Source: Pseudomonas frederiksbergensis
GTDB lineage: Bacteria > Pseudomonadota > Gammaproteobacteria > Pseudomonadales > Pseudomonadaceae
Length of the DNA stretch: 64,000 nucleotides
Assembly: GCF_003732665.1 (NCBI RefSeq)
Contig: NZ_MOBP01000003.1
Location: 62,001-126,000 of the forward strand
Direction: 5' to 3'
The notes under the pieces are model-generated. The model was not told the DNA's origin, did no database searches, and worked only from the letters and a program-made list of their open reading frames with translations. Below, piece by piece: positions 11,444 to 19,082 of this stretch. Made by a program: the position numbers and the translations under genes. How positions within the stretch are numbered: position 1 is the stretch's first letter; every line of letters begins with the position of its first letter.

Positions 11444-12478
11444 ATGAAACTGAAAAACACCTTGGGCTTTGCCATTGGTTCTCTTATTGCCGCTACTTCG
11501 TTCGGCGCGCTGGCACAAGGCCAAGGCGCAGTTGAAATCGAAGGCTTCGCCAAGAAAGAACAGTTCGACAGCGCTCGTAACTACAAGAACAACGGCAACC
11601 TGTTCGGCGCTTCCGTCGGCTACTTCATCACCGACGACGTAGAACTGCGTCTGGGCTACGACGAAGTGCACAACGTACGTTCCGACGACGGTCGTAACAT
11701 CAAGGGCGCCAACACCGCTCTGGATGCTCTGTACCACTTCAACAACCCGGGCGACATGCTGCGTCCATACGTTTCGGCTGGTTTCTCCGATCAGAGCATC
11801 GGTCAGAACGGTTCGGGCGGTCGTGACCGTTCCACCTTCGCCAACGTTGGCGGCGGTGCCAAGCTGTACTTCACTGACAACTTCTACGCCCGTGCCGGCG
11901 TTGAAGCTCAGTACAACATCGACAAAGGCGACACCGAGTGGGCTCCAAGCGTCGGTATCGGTGTGAACTTCGGTGGCGGCTCCAAGCCTGCTGCTGCTCC
12001 AGTTCCAGCACCAGCTGAAGTCTGCTCCGACAGCGACAACGATGGCGTTTGCGACAACGTTGACAAGTGCCCGGACACCCCAGCCAACGTAACTGTTGAC
12101 GCTGATGGCTGCCCAGCAGTTGCTGAAGTTGTTCGTGTTGAGCTGGACGTGAAGTTCGACTTCGACAAGTCGGTAGTCAAGCCTAACAGCTACGGCGACA
12201 TCAAAAACCTCGCTGACTTCATGAAGCAGTACCCATCCACCACCACTACTGTTGAAGGTCACACTGACTCCGTCGGTCCTGACGCTTACAACCAGAAACT
12301 GTCCGAGCGTCGTGCAAACGCCGTGAAACAAGTTCTGACCAACCAGTACGGTGTTGAATCTTCCCGCGTTCAGTCTGTTGGCTACGGCGAATCCCGCCCA
12401 GTTGCTGACAACAAAACTGAAGCTGGTCGCGCTGTAAACCGTCGCGTAGAAGCGCAGGTTGAAGCCAAAGCTAAGTAA
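11444..12478 (+). CDS. oprF: major outer-membrane porin OprF
   Basis: 344 residues. Signal peptide (MKLKNTLGFAIGSLIAATSF, cleaved after the ALA near residue 24), an N-terminal eight-strand beta barrel to about residue 180, a proline/alanine hinge, a cysteine-bearing thrombospondin-3-like stretch with four cysteines, and a C-terminal OmpA domain that binds peptidoglycan (GHTDSVGPDAYNQKLSERRA). It is a general slow porin and cell-wall anchor. Codon use is strongly biased, as expected for a highly expressed gene. It directly follows sigX, its known activator in P. aeruginosa, and ends in a strong terminator. Confidence 0.98.
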   Translation: MKLKNTLGFAIGSLIAATSFGALAQGQGAVEIEGFAKKEQFDSARNYKNNGNLFGASVGYFITDDVELRLGYDEVHNVRSDDGRNIKGANTALDALYHFNNPGDMLRPYVSAGFSDQSIGQNGSGGRDRSTFANVGGGAKLYFTDNFYARAGVEAQYNIDKGDTEWAPSVGIGVNFGGGSKPAAAPVPAPAEVCSDSDNDGVCDNVDKCPDTPANVTVDADGCPAVAEVVRVELDVKFDFDKSVVKPNSYGDIKNLADFMKQYPSTTTTVEGHTDSVGPDAYNQKLSERRANAVKQVLTNQYGVESSRVQSVGYGESRPVADNKTEAGRAVNRRVEAQVEAKAK

Positions 12479-12495
12479 TTAGCCCGCAGCTCAGG

Positions 12496-12525
12496 AAAAG
12501 CCCGGCTTAGGCCGGGCTTTTCTTT
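12496..12525 (+). terminator. oprF terminator
   Basis: AAAAGCCCGGC-TTAG-GCCGGGCTTTT, a perfect stem with a four-base loop and T-rich tail. The A-rich 5' side makes it usable from the other strand too, where the kinase gene ends at 12553. Confidence 0.9.
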
Positions 12526-12552
12526 GTCTGCGATTTGGGTTTCAGCAAATTT

Positions 12553-14223
12553 CTAGCCGTGAAACACCCAATACAACACCACCAGATTCACCAGCAACGA
12601 CCCCAACGCCAGCGTCCGCCAGACCTTCAGCGGTTCGCGCTCCAGCAGTGGCCTGGGTCTCACATTCAGACTGGTGCGTTCGCCCTGTTCCAGCAGCAAC
12701 AACCATTCTTCCGCCGTCTCAAAGCGCTGCTGCGGATCAACCGCGACTGCGCGTTCCAGACTCTGCGCCAGCCATTGCGGCAGATCGGGACGATAGCGAC
12801 TGGCACTGACCGGCACGCCAAACCGTGGTCGCTGGAAAGCTTCGATTTCGCCGTAGGGATAGTGCCCGGTCAACAAGTAAAACAGCGTCACGCCGGCCGC
12901 ATACAAATCCTGCCGGGGTGTCGGCGCGTCCCCGCGAAAGGCTTCCGGCGCGATGTAGCTCGGCGTGCCGGGCAGGGCTGAGGGCTGATCTTCGGACAGG
13001 CCAGGGCAATAGGCGAGGCCGAAGTCCAGCAGCCGCAGCTCGCCGTCATCCCCCAGCAATAGGTTCTCCGGCTTGATGTCCCGGTGCAGGATCTGCCGAC
13101 GATGCAACATGCCCACCGCTCGCAGCAGGCGTTCGGCCAGTTCCTGCCACTGCACCAGCGGCAGTGGCCCGGCTCGGTCCAGCAGTTCAGCCAGGGTCGA
13201 GCCCGAATATTCGCGCATCACGTAGTACAAATGCTGACGCTGGCTAACGCTATGGACTTCAGGAAAATGCCGCCCGGCCACTCGTTTGAGAAACCATTCT
13301 TCCGACAGCAAGGCTTGCCCGGCCAGATGATCGTCGTGCAAGTGCCCGGGCAAGGTTTTAAGCAGCCAGGGTTGTTGCTGGATGTCCCGCACCCGGTATA
13401 GCAGCGATTGCTGGCTCTGGCCGAGGATTGCCTCGACCTGCCAGCCTTCGAACAACTGCCCCGGCTTCAGCGCCGGTGGCAGCGGCCATTGCTGTAAATG
13501 GATCAGCGCATCGCCGATGTTGGTTTCACCGAGGGCATCGACCCGCACCAGCAGGGCGCTGGCGTTGTCCTGACTGCCGGCCAGGTGAGCGGCGTTGACC
13601 AGGGTCTGTGCCGCGCTCTCCAGATCCGGTTGGTCGCGCAAAATCGCCGCGATGGCGGTGTCGCCCAAGACCGCCCAGACCCCGTCGCTGAGCAGCACAA
13701 AACTCTCATCAAGCTGCAATTCGCCATCGAGAAAATCCAGCACCAGGTGCTGATCCAGGCCAAGGGCGCGCTTGAGCACATGTTGCATGCCCGGCTGGTC
13801 CCAGACGTGGTCCTCGCTGACCCGCTGCAAGCGATCGGCATGCCAGCGGTACACCCGGCAATCGCCGACATGGGCCAGGGTAAAACGCCTGCCGCGCATC
13901 ACCAAAGCGCTGACCGTGGTGAGCAGCGGCTGCCCGCCACCGTTGGCTTGCAGCCAGCGATTTTGCGCTAATAACAAACGCTCAAGGGCCTGGGCAACGC
14001 CCCAGGTTTGCGGGGTGGCGTAGTAGTCCAGCGCCAGCGCTTGCAAGGTGGAACGGGCGGCGAGACCGCCGTCGGCGCATTGGCTGACGCCGTCGGCGAT
14101 GGCGAACAGGTAACCTTTACTCGCCGCCAGCGCCGGGGCCGGGGTGACCAGGCGCAGGGCGTCCTGGTTTTCCTCGCGAGGACCGGTGGCGCTGGCCTCG
14201 GCGTAGCTCAGTTGCAGGCCCAT
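12553..14223 (-). CDS. PP2C phosphatase-Ser/Thr kinase fusion
   Basis: 556 residues in three parts: PP2C phosphatase (1 to ~235; metal-site pieces ENQDA, IADGVSQ, HVGDCRVYRW, LLSDGVW and QDNAS are present), a Hanks-type kinase (~255-520; catalytic HRDIKPENLLL and LLDFGLAY intact, lysine in LLKTL, degenerate glycine loop), and a single C-terminal membrane helix (~535-554). Both enzymes should be active and face the cytoplasm. It starts 7 bases after the nitrate transporter stop, so it is in that operon and under the same leader. Its substrate is unknown; the context suggests a link to nitrate uptake. P. aeruginosa PA1782 is the probable counterpart. Confidence 0.88.
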   Translation of the reverse strand: MGLQLSYAEASATGPREENQDALRLVTPAPALAASKGYLFAIADGVSQCADGGLAARSTLQALALDYYATPQTWGVAQALERLLLAQNRWLQANGGGQPLLTTVSALVMRGRRFTLAHVGDCRVYRWHADRLQRVSEDHVWDQPGMQHVLKRALGLDQHLVLDFLDGELQLDESFVLLSDGVWAVLGDTAIAAILRDQPDLESAAQTLVNAAHLAGSQDNASALLVRVDALGETNIGDALIHLQQWPLPPALKPGQLFEGWQVEAILGQSQQSLLYRVRDIQQQPWLLKTLPGHLHDDHLAGQALLSEEWFLKRVAGRHFPEVHSVSQRQHLYYVMREYSGSTLAELLDRAGPLPLVQWQELAERLLRAVGMLHRRQILHRDIKPENLLLGDDGELRLLDFGLAYCPGLSEDQPSALPGTPSYIAPEAFRGDAPTPRQDLYAAGVTLFYLLTGHYPYGEIEAFQRPRFGVPVSASRYRPDLPQWLAQSLERAVAVDPQQRFETAEEWLLLLEQGERTSLNVRPRPLLEREPLKVWRTLALGSLLVNLVVLYWVFHG

Positions 14224-14230
14224 TGAGGCC

Positions 14231-15442
14231 TCAGACCCGAGCCGCCGTCATCGCTGCCGAGCCCCAGGTGGTTCTCCAGCGACGTTTCACCCCGTGCAGG
14301 CCGAACCAGGCCAGCACGCCCAGGCTGGCGAACAACCACAGGGCCATTTGATAGCTGCCGGTGCTCTGCTTGATCGCGCCCATGCCCGCCGCGAGGGCGA
14401 AACCACCGATGCCGCCGGCCATGCCGATCAAACCCGTCATGACACCGATCTCCCGCCGAAAACGCTGGGGCACCAGTTGGAAAACTGCGCCGTTACCCGC
14501 GCCCAAGCCAAGCATGGTGCAGACGAAAAGTGCCAGTGCGGCGTAGGAACTTGGCAGGTTGAAACCCACGGCGGCGATGCAGGTTGCCGCCACCGTGTAC
14601 ATCCCCAGCAAGGTGCGGATGCCGCCAAATCGATCCGCCAGGGCGCCGCCCAACGGACGCATCAAACTGCCGCCGAACACACAAGCGGCGGTGTAGTAAC
14701 CGGCAGTTACCGGGCTCAGGCCATATTGATCGTTGAAGTAGCCGGGCAGGGCGCTGGCCAGGCCGATGAAGCCGCCGAAGGTCACGCTGTAGAAGAACAT
14801 GAACCACCAACTGTCGCGGTCACCCAGGGCCTTGAGGTAGTCAGCCATGGACTTGGCTTTCGGTCGTTCCGGGGCGTTTTTTGCCAGCCAGGCGAAGACG
14901 ATCAACGTCAGGATCAGCGGGATCAGGGCGAAGCCGAACACGTTGCTCCAGCCGAACGCGGCGGCCAGTACCGGGGCGATCAGCGCCGCGAACACCGTGC
15001 CCGAATTACCCGCACCGGCGATGCCCAAGGCCTTGCCTTGATGCTGCGGCGGATACCATTGCGATGCCAAGGGCAGGGCGACCGCGAAAGAGGCTCCGGC
15101 CATGCCCAGGAACAGGCCCAGCACCAGCGCTTGTTCGTAGCTGTGAATGCCGAGTTTCCAGGCGCCGAACAGGGCGCAGATGACGATGACCTGACCGATC
15201 AGCCCGGCGGTTTTTGGCGACAGTCGATCCGCCACCAGCCCCATCACGAAGCGCAATACCGCGCCAGCCAGGATCGGCGTGGCCACCACCATCCCGCGTT
15301 GCTGGGTGGTCAGGTGCAGGTCGGCGGCGATTTGCACCGCCAGCGGGCCGAGCAAGTACCAGACCATGAAACTCAGGTCGAAATAGAGGAAGGCCGCGAA
15401 CAATGTCGGGGTATGGCCGGTTTTCCAGAAGCTTGAATTCAT
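14231..15442 (-). CDS. nitrate/nitrite MFS transporter
   Basis: 403 residues with 12 predicted membrane segments, the NarK/NasA branch of the major facilitator superfamily; the nitrate-signature-like GNSGTVFAAL and GNGAVFQLVPQRF stretches (about residues 147-156 and 312-324) are visible. It imports nitrate for assimilation. The gene is preceded by a sigma54-type promoter and a terminator leader with ANTAR hairpins, and it is followed closely by the PP2C-kinase gene. Often called nasA in Pseudomonas, but that symbol is also used for the reductase, so none is given. Confidence 0.9.
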   Translation of the reverse strand: MNSSFWKTGHTPTLFAAFLYFDLSFMVWYLLGPLAVQIAADLHLTTQQRGMVVATPILAGAVLRFVMGLVADRLSPKTAGLIGQVIVICALFGAWKLGIHSYEQALVLGLFLGMAGASFAVALPLASQWYPPQHQGKALGIAGAGNSGTVFAALIAPVLAAAFGWSNVFGFALIPLILTLIVFAWLAKNAPERPKAKSMADYLKALGDRDSWWFMFFYSVTFGGFIGLASALPGYFNDQYGLSPVTAGYYTAACVFGGSLMRPLGGALADRFGGIRTLLGMYTVAATCIAAVGFNLPSSYAALALFVCTMLGLGAGNGAVFQLVPQRFRREIGVMTGLIGMAGGIGGFALAAGMGAIKQSTGSYQMALWLFASLGVLAWFGLHGVKRRWRTTWGSAAMTAARV

Positions 15443-15518
15443 CGCGCACCTCAGCTGTTAAGCGTCTCGAGAAGGAGTCATGAGCTTGCAGGTGGGGCGC
15501 CACCACGGCCGCACCACC

Positions 15519-15537
15519 GGCCCCGGTCCGTGGGGCC
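15519..15537 (-). other. Extra stable hairpin in transporter leader
   Basis: GGCCCC-ACGGACC-GGGGCC immediately after the leader T tract on the minus strand. It lies beyond the terminator and may protect the start of the antiterminated message. Confidence 0.5.
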
Positions 15538-15591
15538 AAAACAAAAAAACGCCGCCACCCGGTCCGCCATGGGCGAACGAGGTGAGCGACG
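15538..15591 (-). terminator. Leader terminator before nitrate transporter
   Basis: On the minus strand CGTCGCT(C)ACC (15591-15581) pairs with GGTGGCGGCG about 20 bases later, giving ten pairs with one bulge and some G-U pairs, followed by TTTTTTTGTTTT. Its first five bases are also the 3' arm of hairpin P2 (15587-15600), so the two structures exclude each other. It lies about 95 bases before the start codon. Confidence 0.75.
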
Positions 15592-15627
15592 TCTTTGTCG
15601 TAGGTGGGGCAACCGCCGTTGGTTACC
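15587..15627 (-). promoter_or_regulatory. ANTAR two-hairpin target (P1, P2)
   Basis: P1 (15627-15608): GGTAACC-[AACGGC]-GGTTGCC, seven pairs with one G-U. P2 (15600-15587): CGAC-[AAAGAC]-GTCG. Both loops are six bases with A at 1 and G at 4, the published ANTAR-binding pattern, and seven bases separate them. NasT, encoded just upstream, carries the matching ANTAR domain. Binding would hold P2 and stop the terminator forming. Confidence 0.85.
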
Positions 15628-15641
15628 TGTGGGGATTACAT

Positions 15642-15657
15642 AGCCAGATTTGTGCCA
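15642..15657 (-). promoter_or_regulatory. sigma54 promoter of the nitrate transporter
   Basis: TGGCAC-AAATC-TGGCT on the minus strand has the GG-N10-GC core and one mismatch to the TGGCAC-N5-TTGCW consensus. The expected start, about 12 bases after GC, falls near 15631, a few bases before hairpin P1. An NtrC site was not found with confidence. Confidence 0.75.
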
Positions 15658-15681
15658 ACCAGTGGGACCGAGTCGCGGCCA

Positions 15682-15746
15682 TTCGCGAGCAAGCCCGCTC
15701 CCACAGGGAAATGCATTTCAAATGTGGGAGCGGGCTTGCTCGCGAA
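15682..15746. repeat. REP pair (inverted), class A, short spacer
   Basis: Two inverted 23-24-base REP copies between nasT and the sigma54 promoter of the transporter. It may end the nasST transcript and so separate the two units. Confidence 0.9.
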
Positions 15747-15772
15747 GATGCCTTCACAGACGCCACAAAACT

Positions 15773-16348
15773 TCAGCCCAGCAACTCACTCATGGCAATA
15801 ATCTGCTCCGCTACCTGAATCAGTTTCTGCTGGCGGCTCATGGCCTGGCGGCGCATCAGGGTGTAGGCCTCTTCCTCATTGCAGTCCTTCATCTTCATCA
15901 GCATTCCCTTGGCCAGTTCGATGCGCTTGCGCTCGGCCAGTTGCTGATCCCGCGCATGCAGTTGGGCGCGCAGGGCCTGGTCGCTTTCAAAACGCGCCAT
16001 GGCCACATCGAGAATCGGCTGCAAGCGTTGTGCGTGAATGCCTTCGACGATGTAGGCGCTGACCCCGGACTTGATCGCCTGGCGCATCACGCCGGGGTCG
16101 TGTTCGTCGGTAAACATCACGATCGGCCGGGGCTGGTCGCGGGTGACCAGCACCACTTGCTCCATCACATCGCGGCTCGGTGACTCGGTATCGATCAGGA
16201 TCACGTCCGGGCGCACCGTTTCGACGCGGGCGGGCAGGTCGATGGTCAGGCCGGACTCGTCGATGACCTCGAACCCGGCCTCGGTCAGGGCCGCCTTGAG
16301 GCGACCGACTTTCTTCGCGGTGTCGTTGATCAGCAGGATACGCAACAT
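15773..16348 (-). CDS. nasT: ANTAR antiterminator NasT
   Basis: 191 residues: an N-terminal receiver-like domain (acceptor-position Asp in PDVILIDTESPS, about residue 54) and a C-terminal ANTAR three-helix RNA-binding domain (about 130-185, AKGMLMKMKDCNEEEAYTLM). NasS holds NasT when nitrate is absent; freed NasT binds paired hexaloop hairpins and prevents termination. It is 15 bases behind nasS and lies between two leaders that both carry such hairpins. Cytoplasmic. Confidence 0.95.
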   Translation of the reverse strand: MLRILLINDTAKKVGRLKAALTEAGFEVIDESGLTIDLPARVETVRPDVILIDTESPSRDVMEQVVLVTRDQPRPIVMFTDEHDPGVMRQAIKSGVSAYIVEGIHAQRLQPILDVAMARFESDQALRAQLHARDQQLAERKRIELAKGMLMKMKDCNEEEAYTLMRRQAMSRQQKLIQVAEQIIAMSELLG

Positions 16349-16363
16349 ATTCGCAGTCTCCTG

Positions 16364-17575
16364 TCAGCGGCTGGCGAGCAGGGGCGAGCTGTCGCTCAGG
16401 GCGTGCAGCTTGAAGCTGCGTGCGTAACCGGCCGGGTCCGAGCCGTCCCAGACTTTGCCGTCGATCAACTGACTGCTACGCATCTCCTGACCCCACGCCG
16501 CCACCCCCACCGCTGTTGCCGCCTCGCGATACAGGTCCAGTTGCTGGACCTTGCGCGCCACGCCGAGGTAATCCGGGTCTTCGCGCAGCAACCCCCAGCG
16601 GCGAAACTGGGTCATGAACCACATGCCATCGGACAGATACGGCAAGTTGACCTCACCGCCGCCGTGGAAACGCAAGGCATGTGGGTCCTGCCAGCGATGG
16701 CCCAGACCATCGGCGTAATCTCCCAGCAGGCGCGGTTCGATGCAGTCCAGCGGTGCGTCGAGGTACTCCGGCGCGCTCAACAATTGCGCGGTGCTGCGGC
16801 GGTTCTCGGTGCTGTCCTCGATAAAGCGGCTGGCTTCGAGGATCGCCATCACCAGCGCACGGGCGGTGTTGGGGTATTGCTCGACAAAGGCGCGGGTGCA
16901 GCCGAGGACTTTTTCCGGATGGTCGGGCCAGATGGTTTGGCTGGTCGCCAGCGTAAAGCCGAGGTTCTGTTTCACCGCACTGGCGCACCAAGGTTCGCCG
17001 ACGCAGAAACCGTCGATACGTCCGGCTTGCAGATGCGCGACCATTTGCGGCGGCGGCACCACCACGCTGTCGACGTCCTGCAACGGATGAATGCCCTGGC
17101 TCGCGAGCCAGTAATACAGCCACATGGCGTGGGTGCCTGTGGGAAAAGTCTGGGCGAAGGTCAGTTTTGGGCGAGTTTGGTGCACATGCCGGTCCAGTGC
17201 TTCAGGACTGGTCACCCCCAGCGCTTGCAAGCCGTGGGACAGGTTAATGCTCTGGCCGTTCTGGTTCAGGCCCATCAACACCGCCATATCGGTCGACGCC
17301 ACGCCGCCGATGCCCAGGTGCACGGCATAGATCAGGCCGTAGAGGCTGTGGGCGGCGTCGAGTTCGCCGCTGACCAGTTTGTCCCGCAGATTCGCCCAGG
17401 ACGACTGGCGCTTGAGGTTAAGGGTCAGGCCGTAGGGTTGGGCGAAGCCCTGAGTGGCGGCGACCACCACCGAGGCACAGTCACTCAGGGCCATGAATCC
17501 TACGTTGATCGCGGACTTTTCCGGGGCGTCGCTGCCATTGACCCAGGCCAGCGGGCCGACTGTGGTTTCGTTCAT
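16364..17575 (-). CDS. nasS: nitrate-responsive NasT inhibitor NasS
   Basis: 403 residues, related to NrtA/ABC-type nitrate-binding proteins but without a signal peptide, so cytoplasmic. The start MNETTVGPLAWVNGSDAPEK enters the binding fold directly. NasS binds nitrate or nitrite and then releases NasT. First gene of the nasST operon, preceded by a sigma54-type promoter, an ANTAR two-hairpin target and a strong terminator, so the operon looks self-controlled. The start at 17575 sits 16 bases after the leader T tract. Confidence 0.93.
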   Translation of the reverse strand: MNETTVGPLAWVNGSDAPEKSAINVGFMALSDCASVVVAATQGFAQPYGLTLNLKRQSSWANLRDKLVSGELDAAHSLYGLIYAVHLGIGGVASTDMAVLMGLNQNGQSINLSHGLQALGVTSPEALDRHVHQTRPKLTFAQTFPTGTHAMWLYYWLASQGIHPLQDVDSVVVPPPQMVAHLQAGRIDGFCVGEPWCASAVKQNLGFTLATSQTIWPDHPEKVLGCTRAFVEQYPNTARALVMAILEASRFIEDSTENRRSTAQLLSAPEYLDAPLDCIEPRLLGDYADGLGHRWQDPHALRFHGGGEVNLPYLSDGMWFMTQFRRWGLLREDPDYLGVARKVQQLDLYREAATAVGVAAWGQEMRSSQLIDGKVWDGSDPAGYARSFKLHALSDSSPLLASR

Positions 17576-17590
17576 CGCTTAACACCTTGC

Positions 17591-17642
17591 AAAAAAAAGC
17601 GTCGTCCCAGGCCTGCGCGTGAGCAGAACCGGGTGACGACGC
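17591..17642 (-). terminator. Leader terminator before nasS
   Basis: On the minus strand GCGTCGTC(A)CC pairs with GGGACGACGC, ten pairs with a single bulged A, followed by eight Ts. The 5' arm is also the 3' arm of hairpin P2, so the two compete. It ends 16 bases before the nasS ATG. Confidence 0.9.
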
Positions 17643-17678
17643 CATTGTCCGTCGACTCATCCCGCCGTTGGCATGAGT
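17635..17678 (-). promoter_or_regulatory. ANTAR two-hairpin target in nasS leader
   Basis: P1 (17678-17655): ACTCATGCC-[AACGGC]-GGGATGAGT, eight pairs with one G-G mismatch. P2 (17653-17635): GAC(G)GAC-[AATGGC]-GTCGTC, six pairs with one bulged G. Both loops have A at 1 and G at 4; the P1 loop is identical to that in the transporter leader. Confidence 0.87.
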
Positions 17679-17709
17679 GCATATGCCTATGCCGGTGCAA
17701 GGCATATGC
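17679..17709. repeat. Inverted repeat over the nasS promoter
   Basis: GCATATGCC and GGCATATGC, nine-base arms 13 bases apart, overlapping the sigma54 element and the expected start. It could be an operator or chance symmetry. Confidence 0.5.
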
Positions 17710-17711
17710 CA
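17696..17711 (-). promoter_or_regulatory. sigma54 promoter of nasST
   Basis: TGGCAT-ATGCC-TTGCA on the minus strand: GG-N10-GC core with one mismatch to the consensus. The start would be near 17685, seven bases before hairpin P1, matching the geometry of the transporter leader. Confidence 0.75.
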
Positions 17712-17760
17712 TCGAGCGTTGATTTGCGTGTGCGCCTCGCTTGCGACCCCGATGCCCGGC

Positions 17761-17766
17761 TATAAT
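17761..17766 (+). promoter_or_regulatory. -10 box of pyrD
   Basis: A perfect TATAAT 40 bases before the pyrD ATG. No good -35 box is seen at the usual spacing. Confidence 0.5.
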
Positions 17767-17805
17767 CGCCGCCTCATTTCGCCGCCATCCGAGTCAAACC
17801 CGCCC

Positions 17806-18825
17806 ATGTACACCCTGGCCCGTCAGCTGTTGTTCAAACTTTCCCCGGAAACCTCCCACGATCTGTCCCTGGACCTGATCGGCGCGGGCGGGCGTTTGGG
17901 CCTCAACGGCTTGCTGTGCAAGGCCCCGGCGAAAATGCCGGTGAAAGTCATGGGCCTGGAATTTCCGAACCCGGTGGGGTTGGCGGCCGGTCTGGACAAG
18001 AACGGCGCGGCCATCGACGGTTTTGCCCAGTTGGGTTTCGGTTTCGTCGAAATCGGCACGATTACTCCGCGTCCGCAGCCGGGTAATCCGAAACCACGGA
18101 TTTTCCGCTTGCCGGAAGCCGAGGCGATCATCAACCGCATGGGTTTCAACAACCTCGGCGTCGATCACCTGCTGGCCCGGGTTGCGGCTGCCAAGTACAA
18201 GGGCGTGCTGGGCATCAACATCGGCAAGAACTTCGATACGCCGGTTGAGCGGGCAGTGGACGACTACCTGATCTGCCTGGACAAGGTCTATGCCCATGCC
18301 AGTTACGTGACGGTCAACGTCAGCTCGCCGAACACCCCGGGCCTGCGCAGCCTGCAATTCGGTGATTCGCTCAAGCAATTGCTGGCCGACCTGGCCCAGC
18401 GCCGGGCTGAACTGGCGTTGCGCCACGGCAAACATGTGCCGCTGGCGATCAAGATCGCCCCGGACATGACCGACGAAGAAACCGCACAGGTGGCGCAAGC
18501 ACTGATCGAAACCGGGATGGACGCGGTGATTGCCACCAACACCACCCTGAGCCGGGTTGGCGTCGAAGGCATGGAACATGGCGACGAGGCGGGCGGCTTG
18601 TCCGGCGCACCGGTTCGTGACAAGAGCACCAATACCGTTAAGGTGCTGGCGGCAGAGTTGGCCGGGCGCTTGCCGATCATCGCGGTGGGCGGCATCACCG
18701 AAGGCAAGCACGCGGCTGAGAAAATCGCTGCGGGTGCGAGCCTGGTGCAGTTGTATTCGGGCTTCATCTATAAAGGCCCGGCGCTGATTCGTGAATCCGT
18801 CGACGCCATAGCCGCCCTGCGCTAA
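17806..18825 (+). CDS. pyrD: dihydroorotate dehydrogenase (quinone), class 2
   Basis: 339 residues. Oxidises dihydroorotate to orotate in pyrimidine synthesis, passing electrons to quinone at the inner membrane. The N-terminal amphipathic segment ([20 protein letters not shown]) that marks class 2 enzymes is present, as are FMN-site stretches such as [14 protein letters not shown] and the serine in [15 protein letters not shown] 17806 is chosen because the upstream in-frame stretch overlaps the promoter. Divergent from nasST; a REP pair follows. Confidence 0.96.
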   Translation: MYTLARQLLFKLSPETSHDLSLDLIGAGGRLGLNGLLCKAPAKMPVKVMGLEFPNPVGLAAGLDKNGAAIDGFAQLGFGFVEIGTITPRPQPGNPKPRIFRLPEAEAIINRMGFNNLGVDHLLARVAAAKYKGVLGINIGKNFDTPVERAVDDYLICLDKVYAHASYVTVNVSSPNTPGLRSLQFGDSLKQLLADLAQRRAELALRHGKHVPLAIKIAPDMTDEETAQVAQALIETGMDAVIATNTTLSRVGVEGMEHGDEAGGLSGAPVRDKSTNTVKVLAAELAGRLPIIAVGGITEGKHAAEKIAAGASLVQLYSGFIYKGPALIRESVDAIAALR

Positions 18826-18832
18826 ACCCCCT

Positions 18833-18922
18833 TGTGGGAGCGGGCTTGCTCGCGAAAGCGGTGTGTCATTCAGCGTTGACGTCGACTGATACACCGCATT
18901 CGCGAGCAAGCCCGCTCCCACA
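18833..18922. repeat. REP pair (inverted), class A, long spacer
   Basis: 90-base unit: REP, a spacer with GCGGTGT near one side and ACACCGC near the other, then inverted REP. Lies between convergent pyrD and rmf. Confidence 0.9.
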
Positions 18923-18970
18923 GTTGGCTCCCATAGTTGATAGGTGTGTGGCTTAAGATTGAGCAGGCAT

Positions 18971-18995
18971 AAAAAAGGGCACCTCGAAGGTGCCC
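18971..18995 (-). terminator. rmf terminator
   Basis: On the minus strand GGGCACCT-TCG-AGGTGCCC followed by TTTTTT. Confidence 0.85.
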
Positions 18996-19082
18996 CTGGG
19001 CCGGAGCCCGCCGTCCGGATGGGACGTGCGTGGTTAAGGTGTTACGTATTCAGATGATTGTGTTGCAGTGTCAGGCCCTTTG

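Noticed and set aside
15519-15537. GGCCCC/GGGGCC hairpin considered as the leader terminator
   Set aside because: On the minus strand the T tract comes before it, not after, so it cannot be the terminator; the hairpin at 15549-15591 fits.
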